Assembly (NCBI GenBank): GCA_965371785.1 | Contig: CBDUZS010000084.1 | Span: 1-9,043, forward strand | Origin: CBDUZS01 sp965371785 | GTDB taxonomy: Bacteria; Fermentibacterota; Fermentibacteria; Fermentibacterales; JCC-6 | Length of the DNA: 9,043 bases | Direction: 5' to 3' | Part shown: piece after piece, positions 1 through 7,072 of the stretch | Numbering within the stretch: position 1 is the stretch's first letter | Layout: each line of letters opens with the position of its first letter | Notes under the pieces: model-generated | What the model saw: only the letters and a program-made list of their open reading frames with translations | Database searches by the model: none | Told to the model about the DNA's origin: nothing | Translations under genes and position numbers: made by a program

Positions 1-31
1 CCTTGTGGTTACTTTTGACTGAGGTGTCTTG

Positions 32-913
32 ATGAAGATTCGAGAGATGTACAGGGGAGAGGGACCTCCGGTTCTCTCGCTCGAGGTGTTTCCCCCGAGC
101 AGGTCCTACACACTCGAGTCGGTCTTCACCACACTCGACGGACTGCAGGAGCTTGCGCCTTCCTTCATCAGCGTGACGTATGGCGCTGCTTCGGGTGAAA
201 GGGAGAGATCCGTCGAGATAGCTTCCCGGATCCTGAAGGACTACTCCATCGAGCCCCTGGCTCATCTGACCTGTCTGGGCCACAGCAGGCAAGAGATTGC
301 TGAGAAACTGGACGAGCTCTCTGCAAGCGGTATCGAAAATGTTCTTGCTTTACGGGGAGACCCACTCGAGGACGACCCTGGATTCGACCCGGCTGCAGGG
401 GATTACAGGTTCGCTTACAGCCTTATCGAGGAGATCAAGCGCCGCGGGGATTTTGGCATCGTGGCTGCCGCCTATCCTGAAGGGCATATCGAGTGCCCCA
501 ACGTCTCGATCAGTCATGAACATCTCCGCTGGAAAATTGACGCAGGCGCGGAGGTGCTGATAACACAGCTCTTCTTCGACAACAGGATCTTTTTCGACTT
601 CATGGAGAGGATAGCTGCCCTTGGCATCGATGTACCCGTGATTCCCGGGATAATGCCAGTGCTCAACTCCAAGCAGATCAAGAAAATCATATACCTGTGC
701 GGGGTGTCAATTCCAGCACGGATACTGAGGCTGCTCGACAAGTACGGCAAGAATCCTGGTGATATGGAAAAGGCCGGCATCGATTACGCTGTCGAACAGG
801 TATCGGGCCTGATCGAGAGCGGGGTGTCTGGTATTCACCTCTACACGATGAACCGGATAAGCCAGATTACAGAGATTGTCCGGCGTACCGGGCTGGCGGG
901 TTCCGATGCCTGA
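32..913 (+). CDS. metF: 5,10-methylenetetrahydrofolate reductase (MetF)
   Basis: Flavin-dependent TIM-barrel enzyme of the cytoplasm that reduces 5,10-methylene-THF to 5-methyl-THF, the methyl donor for the MetH encoded downstream. The 293-aa protein aligns by eye over its whole length with E. coli MetF. It has the LEVFPP motif with catalytic-type Glu18, FISVTYGAASGER (residues 45-57), HLTC (78-81), LALRGD with Asp110 (the flavin-tuning Asp position), AAAYPEGH, DAGAEVLITQLFFD with Gln179, and IPGIMPV (204-210). ATG at 32 is preferred because GAGGTG at 21-26 lies five bases upstream; a TTG directly before it at 29 is a less likely start. The stop overlaps the next start by 8 bases. Length is normal for a bacterial MetF without a C-terminal regulatory domain. 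No MetV partner gene is visible, but only 28 bases of upstream sequence are present, so promoter and riboswitch content cannot be judged. The family call is secure. Confidence 0.96.
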   Translation: MKIREMYRGEGPPVLSLEVFPPSRSYTLESVFTTLDGLQELAPSFISVTYGAASGERERSVEIASRILKDYSIEPLAHLTCLGHSRQEIAEKLDELSASGIENVLALRGDPLEDDPGFDPAAGDYRFAYSLIEEIKRRGDFGIVAAAYPEGHIECPNVSISHEHLRWKIDAGAEVLITQLFFDNRIFFDFMERIAALGIDVPVIPGIMPVLNSKQIKKIIYLCGVSIPARILRLLDKYGKNPGDMEKAGIDYAVEQVSGLIESGVSGIHLYTMNRISQITEIVRRTGLAGSDA

Positions 914-1520
914 GGTTTTCACGTTCCATCCTGAGATGGAAACTGTCAGACCTTCTGAGAGCCAGGTGTCGGTCAGATCAGGATGCCGGTCGAAGGACCT
1001 TGGCGATGTTCGTGGAACAGTCGAGTTCGCGATTGACCTGGTTACGGAGCTGGCGGAGCCTGTGGGTTTCGAGTTGCTGCTGGATGCGGATGTATCCGGT
1101 GGCGAGGTCCGTACGCAGAAAGTAACTTTCCATTCGGATTCGCTTGCAGTGGCAGTTGCAGGATCCGGGACTGTAAGCCTGATGCTTGCAACCATCGGCC
1201 CCTCATGCGAGGCTAGGGCGAGCAGGCTGGAGGAGTCGGGAGATCACCTTAAGGCGTTCCTCGTTGATGCGGCTGCTTCGATCCTGGTCGAGAATGTCAT
1301 GAAGGAAATGCACAGACAGGCTGGTATCAGGATGTCCGGCTGCAGGGGCACTGTCAGATTCTCTCCCGGGTTCGGGGACTTCTCTCTCGAGAACCAGGTT
1401 ACTATCGTTCGACTCCTCGGCGGAAATAATACTGGTGTGAAGGTAATGGAGGGTTCCCGTACCCTCGTTCCCTTGAAGAGCACGACCGGAGTAGTGGGAT
1501 GGCTGCAGCATCTGAACTGA
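906..1520 (+). CDS. Stand-alone methionine synthase reactivation (AdoMet-binding) domain protein
   Basis: A 204-aa cytoplasmic protein resembling the C-terminal activation domain of cobalamin-dependent MetH, which binds AdoMet and remethylates the cofactor after cob(I)alamin is accidentally oxidised to cob(II)alamin. The clearest signature is RFSPGFGDF (residues 151-159), the counterpart of the RxxxGY AdoMet-binding motif of long MetH enzymes. It is followed by LENQ and by LVPLKSTTGVVG (187-198), the usual MVPxKSxSGxxG ending. The stretch SLMLATIGPSCEAR (91-104) also fits the family. ATG at 906 is chosen because it overlaps the metF stop by 8 bases, as expected for translational coupling; no strong ribosome-binding site is seen. 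An in-frame TTG at 876 would add ten residues. The 3' end overlaps metH by 22 bases. From family knowledge this matches the short MetH plus separate activation protein arrangement known in Thermotoga. No flavodoxin or reductase gene that would supply the electron is visible. The function is inferred from motif and position. Confidence 0.88.
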   Translation: MPEVFTFHPEMETVRPSESQVSVRSGCRSKDLGDVRGTVEFAIDLVTELAEPVGFELLLDADVSGGEVRTQKVTFHSDSLAVAVAGSGTVSLMLATIGPSCEARASRLEESGDHLKAFLVDAAASILVENVMKEMHRQAGIRMSGCRGTVRFSPGFGDFSLENQVTIVRLLGGNNTGVKVMEGSRTLVPLKSTTGVVGWLQHLN

Positions 1521-3835
1521 AAAAGCTCCTGTCCGAGAGGATCGTTTTCCTCGACGGGGCTACCGGTACGCTGCTGTACGCTTCGGGCATGCCTGCCGGC
1601 GTATCGACGGAGCTCTGGGCAGTCGAGAACCATGATGCCGTTCGCAGGCTGCACCGTGAGTACGCCGATGCGGGAGCCGACATATGCCTTACATGCACGT
1701 TCGGCGGGGTTCTTGCCGACACAAGCGACAGGGAATCTGTAAAGAGAGTCAATGCTACGCTTGCTCGGTTCGCCCTTCAGGAAATAGGTGACCGTGCGAT
1801 AGTCGCTGGAAGTGTGGGCCCGACCGGGCATACCATCCACCCGCATGGTGACCTTCGATGGATCGATGCATACAGATTGTACAGGGACCAGGCTGAAGGC
1901 CTGGCGTCAGAGGGAATTGACGTTTTCTTCTGCGAAACTTTTTCCGACCCGAGAGAACTGAAGGCCGCGGTACTTGCGATCAGGGACACCTGCCCGGACG
2001 CCTTCATATCCGCCCAGATGTCGTTCGGCGAGGAAGGGCTCTCGCTTGCGGGGACATCACCCACAGCGCTTGCTGTGCTTGCGGAACAGCTGGCCGTCGA
2101 TGCTACCGGTGCGAACTGCTCAGTCGGCCCGGAATCCCTGCTGCCGGTGGTCAGGCAAATAGCCGGACTCACTTTCAAGCCTGTATCCGTGGAGCCGAAT
2201 GCCGGTCTGCCGGTCGATGGAAAGCACACGATGGGTCCCTCGGAGTTCGCGAGGTGGTCTGAAGACATCGCCTGGGCAGGCGCGAGCATCATCGGAGGCT
2301 GCTGTGGAACCGGACCCGATCACATACGCGAGATGATAGGAGCCGTAGGCTTTCGGAAACCCGCAGAAATAGAAGTAAAACCTATTCGGGCACTTACGTC
2401 CATCGACAGGATGGTTCCTCTGGGAGCCAGGATGCTGGCGGTGGGAGAGAGCCTCAACCCGACCGGTCGCCCGGTGCTTAAAACAGCCATCCGCGGCGGG
2501 GACTTCCAGAAGGTGGTTTCGGCTGCGCGGGAACAGGAACATGCCGATGTAATCGATGTGAACCTCGGTCTCGAACGTGTCGTTCCCGAAGGACTGGTAG
2601 CGGAGGTCTTTTCAAGACTTTCAACCGGACCTCCCTTGTCTGTTGACCTCTCTACTCCTGATCTGCTGGAAGAGGCGTTCCAGGAGATCGGAGGTATCGG
2701 GCTTCTCAACTCGCTCACTTCCGTGGAGAGTGATATTGCCTCGAAGATCGGAATCCTGCTTCGGCATGGCGGATACGCGGTGCTCCTCCCCATCGACGAA
2801 GAGGGTCTGGGCGAGACGGCTTCTGAGAGGCTTTCAAAGCTCGAGAAGGGGCTGGCGATACTCCGGGAACACGGCTTCCCACCCGAGAGAGTGATCGCTG
2901 ATCCCATCGTGAAGACTGTCGCCGCAGGCGGCAGACCGGACGAGACGATTGCGACCCTCGGACTTTTCAGAGGCAGGGGACTGCTGACGATTGCCGGTGT
3001 ATCCAACGTATCACATGGGCTGCCAAGGCGGCGCGGCGTGAACAACTCCATGCTCTCCGTGCTGGCCGCTGGAGGCCTCGACCTGGCAATCGTAGACGTA
3101 CTAGAACCCTCCACCCTGGAAATCTGCCGGGGATCGCAGATCCTCGCGGGAAGAATCGATCCAGCCGACTTTCTTGATTTGCCGATTCAGGATCAGGTGG
3201 GACCCTCGGATGATCCGATGGTCGAGCTGAGAAGGAGCCTGATCAGGGGAGATGGACACGGAGTGGAGACAGCGGCGTCACTGCTGCTGGCGGAGATGGT
3301 TCCACCATCTGAAATAATCGAGAAGGGACTTGCAGCGGGCATGGCTGAAGTAGGCCGGCTCTACAGCAGCAGGAAGCTCTTCCTGCCCCATCTTATCGCT
3401 GCAGCCGATGCTGCGGAAGCCTTGATGAGCATTCTCGTTCCCCTGCTCGGGAAGGACGAAGTGACGAGTGCCGGCACGGTTGTGATAGCCTCTGTCCGAG
3501 GTGACATTCACGACATAGGGAAGAACCTGGTCGCACTTTTTCTTCGAAACTCTGGCTTCAGGGTTATCGACCTGGGCAAGGATGTATCCTCGGAGAAGAT
3601 CGTTGAAGAGGCTGCCGGGCAGAATGCCGACATCATCGCCCTCTCTGCGCTGATGAGCACTACCGCCCCCCGGATGGAAGAGGTTATCGAACTCGTCGGG
3701 AAGCGCGGTCTGGCCGTGCGGATCATGGTCGGCGGGGCAGTGGTTACTTCCGATTATGCCGAGACCATCGGTGCCGATGGTTTTGCTTCTGATGCGTACA
3801 AGGCGGTGGAGACGGCCAGGAGGCTCGTTGAATAG
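1499..3835 (+). CDS. metH: Cobalamin-dependent methionine synthase, short form lacking the activation domain
   Basis: Transfers the methyl group of 5-methyl-THF through methylcobalamin to homocysteine, giving methionine. The 778 aa form modules in MetH order. Residues 10-285 are the homocysteine-binding barrel, with FLDGATGT (17-24) and zinc-ligand cysteines Cys207, Cys268 and Cys269 (GGCCGT). Residues about 310-560 are the pterin-binding barrel, with GESLNPTGR (316-324), DVNLG (353-357), ADPIVKT (467-473) and GVSNVSHGLP (500-509). Residues about 575-650 are the four-helix B12 cap (EVGRLYSSRKLFLPHLIAAADA). Residues about 655-778 are the B12 Rossmann domain, with GDIHDIGKN and axial ligand His671, SALMSTT (716-722) and MVGGAVVT (743-750). 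The chain stops where the AdoMet activation domain would begin in E. coli MetH (about 1,227 aa); that domain is the preceding gene, so this is a natural split and not a truncation. GGAG at 1488-1491, seven bases before ATG 1499, supports the start. Most relatives have GERxN where this has GESLN. Confidence 0.96.
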   Translation: MAAASELKKLLSERIVFLDGATGTLLYASGMPAGVSTELWAVENHDAVRRLHREYADAGADICLTCTFGGVLADTSDRESVKRVNATLARFALQEIGDRAIVAGSVGPTGHTIHPHGDLRWIDAYRLYRDQAEGLASEGIDVFFCETFSDPRELKAAVLAIRDTCPDAFISAQMSFGEEGLSLAGTSPTALAVLAEQLAVDATGANCSVGPESLLPVVRQIAGLTFKPVSVEPNAGLPVDGKHTMGPSEFARWSEDIAWAGASIIGGCCGTGPDHIREMIGAVGFRKPAEIEVKPIRALTSIDRMVPLGARMLAVGESLNPTGRPVLKTAIRGGDFQKVVSAAREQEHADVIDVNLGLERVVPEGLVAEVFSRLSTGPPLSVDLSTPDLLEEAFQEIGGIGLLNSLTSVESDIASKIGILLRHGGYAVLLPIDEEGLGETASERLSKLEKGLAILREHGFPPERVIADPIVKTVAAGGRPDETIATLGLFRGRGLLTIAGVSNVSHGLPRRRGVNNSMLSVLAAGGLDLAIVDVLEPSTLEICRGSQILAGRIDPADFLDLPIQDQVGPSDDPMVELRRSLIRGDGHGVETAASLLLAEMVPPSEIIEKGLAAGMAEVGRLYSSRKLFLPHLIAAADAAEALMSILVPLLGKDEVTSAGTVVIASVRGDIHDIGKNLVALFLRNSGFRVIDLGKDVSSEKIVEEAAGQNADIIALSALMSTTAPRMEEVIELVGKRGLAVRIMVGGAVVTSDYAETIGADGFASDAYKAVETARRLVE
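3818..3823 (+). promoter_or_regulatory. Ribosome-binding site AGGAGG inside metH
   Basis: A perfect AGGAGG lies within the last codons of metH, four bases before an in-frame TTG at 3828. The nearest ATG at 3852 has no comparable purine-rich motif. This favours the TTG start for the SGNH-like gene and translation coupled to metH termination. The spacing is a little short, so the start remains open. Confidence 0.55.
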
Positions 3836-4832
3836 AAAGAACTTCTCTCAGATGAAGGTGTTCCTGATCAGGCTGTGTGTTTTCATCATGGTCTATCTTT
3901 TTGTGATAAACCCACTCCTGGGACTCTACTTCGACAAGATTGTAATGAAGGATTCACTTCTCAGGCGGGCCGATGAACAGTTCTCGGACCTTGACATCCT
4001 CGATGTTCTGGTTCTGGGCGATTCCCGGTCAATGGTTGCCGTTGACCCGGATCTCATCCCCATGTCCTTCAACTTCTCGACCAACGGAGAGAGCTACCTC
4101 CAGACCTATTACAAAGTATCCACGATTCTCGATCGTAACGAGCTGGGTGTTGAGGTAATCGTTATTCCACTTGATCTGCATTCCTTTTCATCCTTCCGGA
4201 CCGAAAGGATTAACGACCCTCTGTACTGGCGGAGGTACATCGACTTTCTGGACCTTTCCCGAAGGCTTGGACTCCTGAAGAGCCTCGATGTGCTTGTGGA
4301 CTCCTGGTTCTTTCCCTATTCCGGCTACCTGATGCCGACGGGAGTCAACTTCGAATTCCTCATCGGCAACAGGACAATGCAAGATCTTAACCTCGGTTTC
4401 AGGCCTCTTCAGCAACATTTCGGGTCTCTCCCAGGCGAGGAACGCAACTCGGTTGCCCGGTCAATGGTTCGACGCCAGCTGGAGGGAAACGATCCCCTCG
4501 ATGAACGGTTGTTGCTCTGCTTCGGAGACATTGTTGATCTGTGCTCGAAGACCGGCGTCGAAGTCGTCGTTGTTTCCTATCCAATCACCGAGGAGTATCT
4601 GAGCATCGCAGAGAGCACGGTAACGAGACAGGATATCATTCTTGCTTCTGCAGGTGTTCTAGAGGAGTACGGAAATGTCCATCTCCTGGACTACTCCCGG
4701 TTGTTCAGCGGTGCGACGGAGTACTTCAGTGATTCGAATCACCTGAACGAAGAGGGAGCGAGGCTTCTGACCCTCAGGCTTGCAGAAGACCTCGATGAAC
4801 TGAGTCTGATCGAAAATCCCCAGATGCGATAG
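3828..4832 (+). CDS. Membrane-anchored SGNH-like protein, probable partner of an MBOAT acyltransferase
   Basis: A 334-aa protein (326 aa if it starts at ATG 3852) with one hydrophobic N-terminal segment (residues about 11-35, signal anchor, no obvious cleavage site) and a presumably extracytoplasmic domain. The domain has the SGNH-type block I ILDVLVLGDSRSM with candidate nucleophile Ser66, an internal FNFSTNG with Asn86, a strand VEVVVVSYPIT (244-254), and the C-terminal block SDSNHLNEEGARLL with candidate Asp302 and His305. This layout resembles DltD/AlgJ/AlgX-like and DUF1574-like proteins that work with MBOAT O-acyltransferases; an MBOAT gene lies 12 bases beyond its stop on the opposite strand. 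I infer a role in O-acylating an envelope or extracellular polysaccharide; the substrate is unknown. The TTG start overlaps metH by 8 bases and has AGGAGG upstream, so the gene is probably co-transcribed with the methionine genes, which is a functionally odd pairing. An SGNH esterase acting alone is the main alternative. Confidence 0.8.
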   Translation: MNRKNFSQMKVFLIRLCVFIMVYLFVINPLLGLYFDKIVMKDSLLRRADEQFSDLDILDVLVLGDSRSMVAVDPDLIPMSFNFSTNGESYLQTYYKVSTILDRNELGVEVIVIPLDLHSFSSFRTERINDPLYWRRYIDFLDLSRRLGLLKSLDVLVDSWFFPYSGYLMPTGVNFEFLIGNRTMQDLNLGFRPLQQHFGSLPGEERNSVARSMVRRQLEGNDPLDERLLLCFGDIVDLCSKTGVEVVVVSYPITEEYLSIAESTVTRQDIILASAGVLEEYGNVHLLDYSRLFSGATEYFSDSNHLNEEGARLLTLRLAEDLDELSLIENPQMR

Positions 4833-4844
4833 AAATATTCCTTG

Positions 4845-6281
4845 CTAGAACTGGAAGTAGATGAATTCGTTGCCTTCAGACGCACCGAAAACGATTATTA
4901 CCGCCACGACCAGGAAGTACACGGACCACCGGAGCGCTACCGGGAACCCGTCGATCTGAAGAAGGAACTGCTTCTTCCTGGCGAACCATTCGAGTACGAG
5001 AAGAGCGATGCACGTTAGAAGCAGTACCGGAATGTAAGCGTAATCGATCACTCCCGTTGACGGGCTTACGGTCATGGTTCTGATGTAACCAATCGCGTGT
5101 GCAAGGCTCTCGCTCCTGAAGAAAATCCATGCGAGCAGGACCAGTGAGAACGTGATCAGGATTGCGCCTATTTCCCTGAGTGATGGAAGGAGCCGACCCT
5201 CTGCAGCCGTACCGATGTATCGTTTATGCCTGCGTGCGAGTGTCATCGGCAGGAAGTAGAGACCGTGGAGAAAACCCCAGAAGATGAACGTCCAGTTCGC
5301 TCCGTGCCAGAGGCCGCAGATGGTGAACGTGATGATGATGTTTGTTGCTCTCTTCAGCCTGGATGGTTTCTCACCGCAGAGAGGGACGTACAGGTAATCA
5401 CGGAACCATGTGGATAACGAGATGTGCCATCTCCTCCAGAACTCCGCTATGTCTCGTGAGAAGTATGGGAAGGCGAAATTCCTCATGAGATCAAAGCCGA
5501 ACAGACGGGCACATCCGATTGCGATATCCGAATACCCTGAGAAATCGCAGTAGACCTGCATGGAAAAGAAGAATACTCCTGTCAGGAGAGTGAAACCGTC
5601 GTACTGAGCGTAATTGCTGAAGATGTTTTCCACGACGGGAGCCAGGTTGTCGGCAATGACCATCTTCTTGAAAAAGCCGTTCAGCATCTGCCGCATTCCG
5701 TCGCGGGCCTTTGCATCGTTGAACTCCCGTTTGCTGAGGAATTGCGGAAGAAGGTTGCGTGCTCTTTCAATAGGACCTGCGACAAGTTGAGGGAAGAAGC
5801 TGACGAAAGCAAAGAATGCGATGATGTCTTCCGTCGGTTCCGTTTTCCTCCTGTAGATATCGATTGTGTAGCTCAGGGTCTGGAAAGTGTAGAAACTGAT
5901 GCCTATCGGCAGAATAACGCTGAGGGTATGCGGACTTGCTGACAGACCGACCTGATTCAGCATATCGCAGAAAGAGGTGATGAAGAAATCGTAGTACTTG
6001 AAGATGGCGAGAAGACCGAGGTTTGCGATCAGGCTTGCTGAAAGGAGAGCCTTCCTGTAAGAAGGTTTGCTGGTTTTCGAAAGGGTAAGCCCTACGGCGT
6101 AGTCAACGATTGAGCTGAAAATGATGAGGGATAGGAAATGCCAGTCCCACCATCCGTAGAAGAAGTAACTGGCACACAGAACGAAAAGGTTCTGTACTCT
6201 CAGCGGGGCCTTCTTGAGAACCCAGTAGATGATGAACACCAGAGGAAGAAAAATTCCGAAGGCTAAGGAATTGAAAAGCAT
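4845..6281 (-). CDS. MBOAT family O-acyltransferase, AlgI-like
   Basis: A polytopic inner-membrane protein of 478 aa that would move an acyl group, usually acetyl, across the membrane for transfer to a polysaccharide. It is full length for the AlgI/PatA/DltB group: it starts with MLFNSLAFGIFLPLVFIIYW, ends with FIYFQF, and has roughly ten hydrophobic segments. Diagnostic motifs are PIGISFYTFQTLSYTIDIYR (125-144), FFPQLVAGPIER (162-173), MQVYCDFSGYSDIAIG (241-256), FWRRWHISLSTWFRDYLYVPL (281-301, with His286) and CGLWHGANWTFIFWG (322-336) with the invariant active-site His326. The start is the ATG at 6281, with a modest AGGA ten bases upstream (6292-6295). It faces the SGNH-like gene tail to tail; in many genomes such partners are co-directional, so the arrangement here is unusual. 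AlgI itself is not claimed because the polymer and the other pathway genes are not visible. Confidence 0.95.
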   Translation of the reverse strand: MLFNSLAFGIFLPLVFIIYWVLKKAPLRVQNLFVLCASYFFYGWWDWHFLSLIIFSSIVDYAVGLTLSKTSKPSYRKALLSASLIANLGLLAIFKYYDFFITSFCDMLNQVGLSASPHTLSVILPIGISFYTFQTLSYTIDIYRRKTEPTEDIIAFFAFVSFFPQLVAGPIERARNLLPQFLSKREFNDAKARDGMRQMLNGFFKKMVIADNLAPVVENIFSNYAQYDGFTLLTGVFFFSMQVYCDFSGYSDIAIGCARLFGFDLMRNFAFPYFSRDIAEFWRRWHISLSTWFRDYLYVPLCGEKPSRLKRATNIIITFTICGLWHGANWTFIFWGFLHGLYFLPMTLARRHKRYIGTAAEGRLLPSLREIGAILITFSLVLLAWIFFRSESLAHAIGYIRTMTVSPSTGVIDYAYIPVLLLTCIALLVLEWFARKKQFLLQIDGFPVALRWSVYFLVVAVIIVFGASEGNEFIYFQF

Positions 6282-6324
6282 GCGTAATCAATCCTGTTTT
6301 ATGTAAGCGAAAATCGAATGAGTA

Positions 6325-6352
6325 ATCCTAACAGAAAAGCCGTATGAATCAA
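6325..6352 (-). promoter_or_regulatory. Weak candidate promoter for the MBOAT gene
   Basis: On the minus strand TTGATT (6347-6352) and TAGGAT (6325-6330) are separated by 16 bases, each matching four of six sigma-70 consensus positions. Transcription would begin near 6318, giving a leader of about 37 bases. The MBOAT gene needs its own promoter unless it is read through from the toxin-antitoxin pair upstream, which has the same orientation. The match is weak. Confidence 0.25.
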
Positions 6353-6380
6353 TCCGTCGATTTCGTGATAAGCCTGTCTA

Positions 6381-6467
6381 TTATTTTTGGTAAACATCGT
6401 TCCGGTCTTGAATACCCAGAATCAGGGCATCCTGATCCATGATCACGAAAATGATATGATAGATCTT
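6381..6467 (-). pseudogene. C-terminal remnant of a RelE/ParE-type toxin
   Basis: Directly after the antitoxin TGA (6468-6470), the same reading frame encodes 28 residues ending in TAA at 6381-6383: KIYHIIFVIMDQDALILG followed by IQDRNDVYQK. The pattern of two short beta strands, an acidic turn, then a strand ending in RNDVY resembles the C-terminal end of RelE/ParE-fold toxins (Y-R-I-I-Y, acidic turn, V-I-L, then R-R-D-V-Y). There is no start codon or N-terminal half, so this is read as a leftover of a second toxin gene whose front part was lost or replaced by the present toxin-antitoxin pair. Being in frame with the antitoxin stop may be coincidence. The fragment is short, so similarity by eye is suggestive only. 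Confidence 0.5.
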
Positions 6468-6758
6468 TCAGGTCTGCAGTGCTTCAAGAACTGCTTTAGG
6501 GTTCTTTTCCACAACCTTTAGTAGAGCTTTTGCTGGACCTTCCGGTTCCCGCCTGCCCTGTTCCCAGTTCTGAAGAGTACACTTGCTTACACCAATCATC
6601 AGCGCAAACTGACTCTGGGAAAGATGGAGATTTACCCTTATTCGTTTTACGTCAACTGGACTGAAGTCGAATACACGGGAAGGCTTTAGTAAACCCTTTC
6701 GAATTTTGCCAGCCTCCTGAATACTTTCGACAAGCTCTTCAAACAATTCCTTTTTCAT
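6468..6758 (-). CDS. XRE-family HTH antitoxin of a RelE/HigB-type module
   Basis: A 96-aa protein with a helix-turn-helix at about residues 46-72 (LSQSQFALMIGVSKCTLQNW followed by EQGRREP), the classic XRE pattern with Gln-rich helix 2 and the recognition helix SKCTLQNWE. The N-terminal 30 residues (ELFEELVESIQEAGKIRKG) are charged and helical and resemble HigA2/NadS-type antitoxins, in which this arm contacts the toxin. The C-terminal KNPKAVLEALQT is the usual family ending, so the gene looks intact. The ATG overlaps the toxin TGA in an ATGA quartet (6755-6758), and a strong AAGGAG (6764-6769) lies five bases upstream. The protein should neutralise the toxin and repress the shared promoter by binding DNA. 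Gene order toxin then antitoxin is typical of HigBA-like modules. Confidence 0.9.
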   Translation of the reverse strand: MKKELFEELVESIQEAGKIRKGLLKPSRVFDFSPVDVKRIRVNLHLSQSQFALMIGVSKCTLQNWEQGRREPEGPAKALLKVVEKNPKAVLEALQT

Positions 6759-7072
6759 GACAGCTCCTTTTGGACTAATCCGCGAAGGATCTTGAGTTCC
6801 TCTGCGGATAGATTATCCTTTTCGCCCTTGCCATAGGCAAGAAGCATATAGATTTGGTATTCATCAACATACCAGTAGTAAATCACCCTTATGCCACCAC
6901 GTTTGCCCTTAGATGCTGAACACCAGCGTATCTTTCGGAGACCACCACTTTTCCGAATGATAGCACCCGCCTTCGGATTCGTGAGCAGCCCAAGCTGCAA
7001 TTCACGATAATCGCCATCAGATAACAGCTTGGTGATCTGCCTTGTGAACACAACTGTCTCTATGAATACCAT
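6755..7072 (-). CDS. RelE/HigB-type toxin of a type II toxin-antitoxin pair
   Basis: A 105-aa basic protein resembling the RelE/HigB2 family of ribosome-dependent mRNA endonucleases, which cleave mRNA during translation and arrest growth unless bound by antitoxin. It shows the family layout: an MVFIETVVFTRQITKLLSDG start, YRELQLGLLTNPKAG (22-36), the core GGLRKIRWCSASKGKRGGIR (43-62), IRVIYYWY (61-68), IYMLLAYGKGEKDNLSAEE (74-92), and a helical tail. Lys and Arg residues in the core and Tyr80, Lys82 and Lys85 are candidates for RNA contact. The ATG at 7072 is preferred over TTG at 7090 because family members start at this point. It has no Shine-Dalgarno, and the predicted transcription start falls on it. 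It overlaps the antitoxin by four bases. Together with its partner it is probably a horizontally acquired stabilising or stress module. Confidence 0.9.
   Translation of the reverse strand: MVFIETVVFTRQITKLLSDGDYRELQLGLLTNPKAGAIIRKSGGLRKIRWCSASKGKRGGIRVIYYWYVDEYQIYMLLAYGKGEKDNLSAEELKILRGLVQKELS
6764..6769 (-). promoter_or_regulatory. Antitoxin ribosome-binding site AAGGAG
   Basis: AAGGAG on the minus strand lies five bases before the antitoxin ATG, inside the end of the toxin gene. The toxin itself has no such site, so translation of the two genes probably starts by different routes, which would favour excess antitoxin. Confidence 0.7.

Noticed and set aside
1..28. End of an upstream gene before metF
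   Set aside because: Stops occur in all three forward frames (16-18, 20-22, 30-32), but too little sequence is present to say which, if any, ends a gene.
2320..3114. 264-codon minus-strand open frame opposite metH
   Set aside because: Low-complexity Ser/Pro/Arg-rich translation typical of the antisense of a high-GC gene; metH motifs run through the same DNA.
4833..4844. Shared terminator between the convergent SGNH-like and MBOAT genes
   Set aside because: The 12-base gap and its flanks contain no GC-rich inverted repeat with a T-run.
6286..6355. AATCAATCC repeated at 6286-6294 and 6347-6355 upstream of the MBOAT gene
   Set aside because: Only nine bases, AT-rich, without symmetry or further copies in the window; not enough to call a regulatory repeat.
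6421..6436. Hairpin ATCAGG-GCAT-CCTGAT
   Set aside because: The stem is only six base pairs, has no following T-run on either strand, and lies inside the toxin remnant reading frame, so it is not supported as a terminator.
6361..6450. Perfect 9-base inverted repeat TTTCGTGAT / ATCACGAAA 72 bases apart around the toxin remnant
   Set aside because: Could look like terminal repeats of a small element, but there is no target duplication, no transposase, and a 9-base match over this span can arise by chance at a few per cent.
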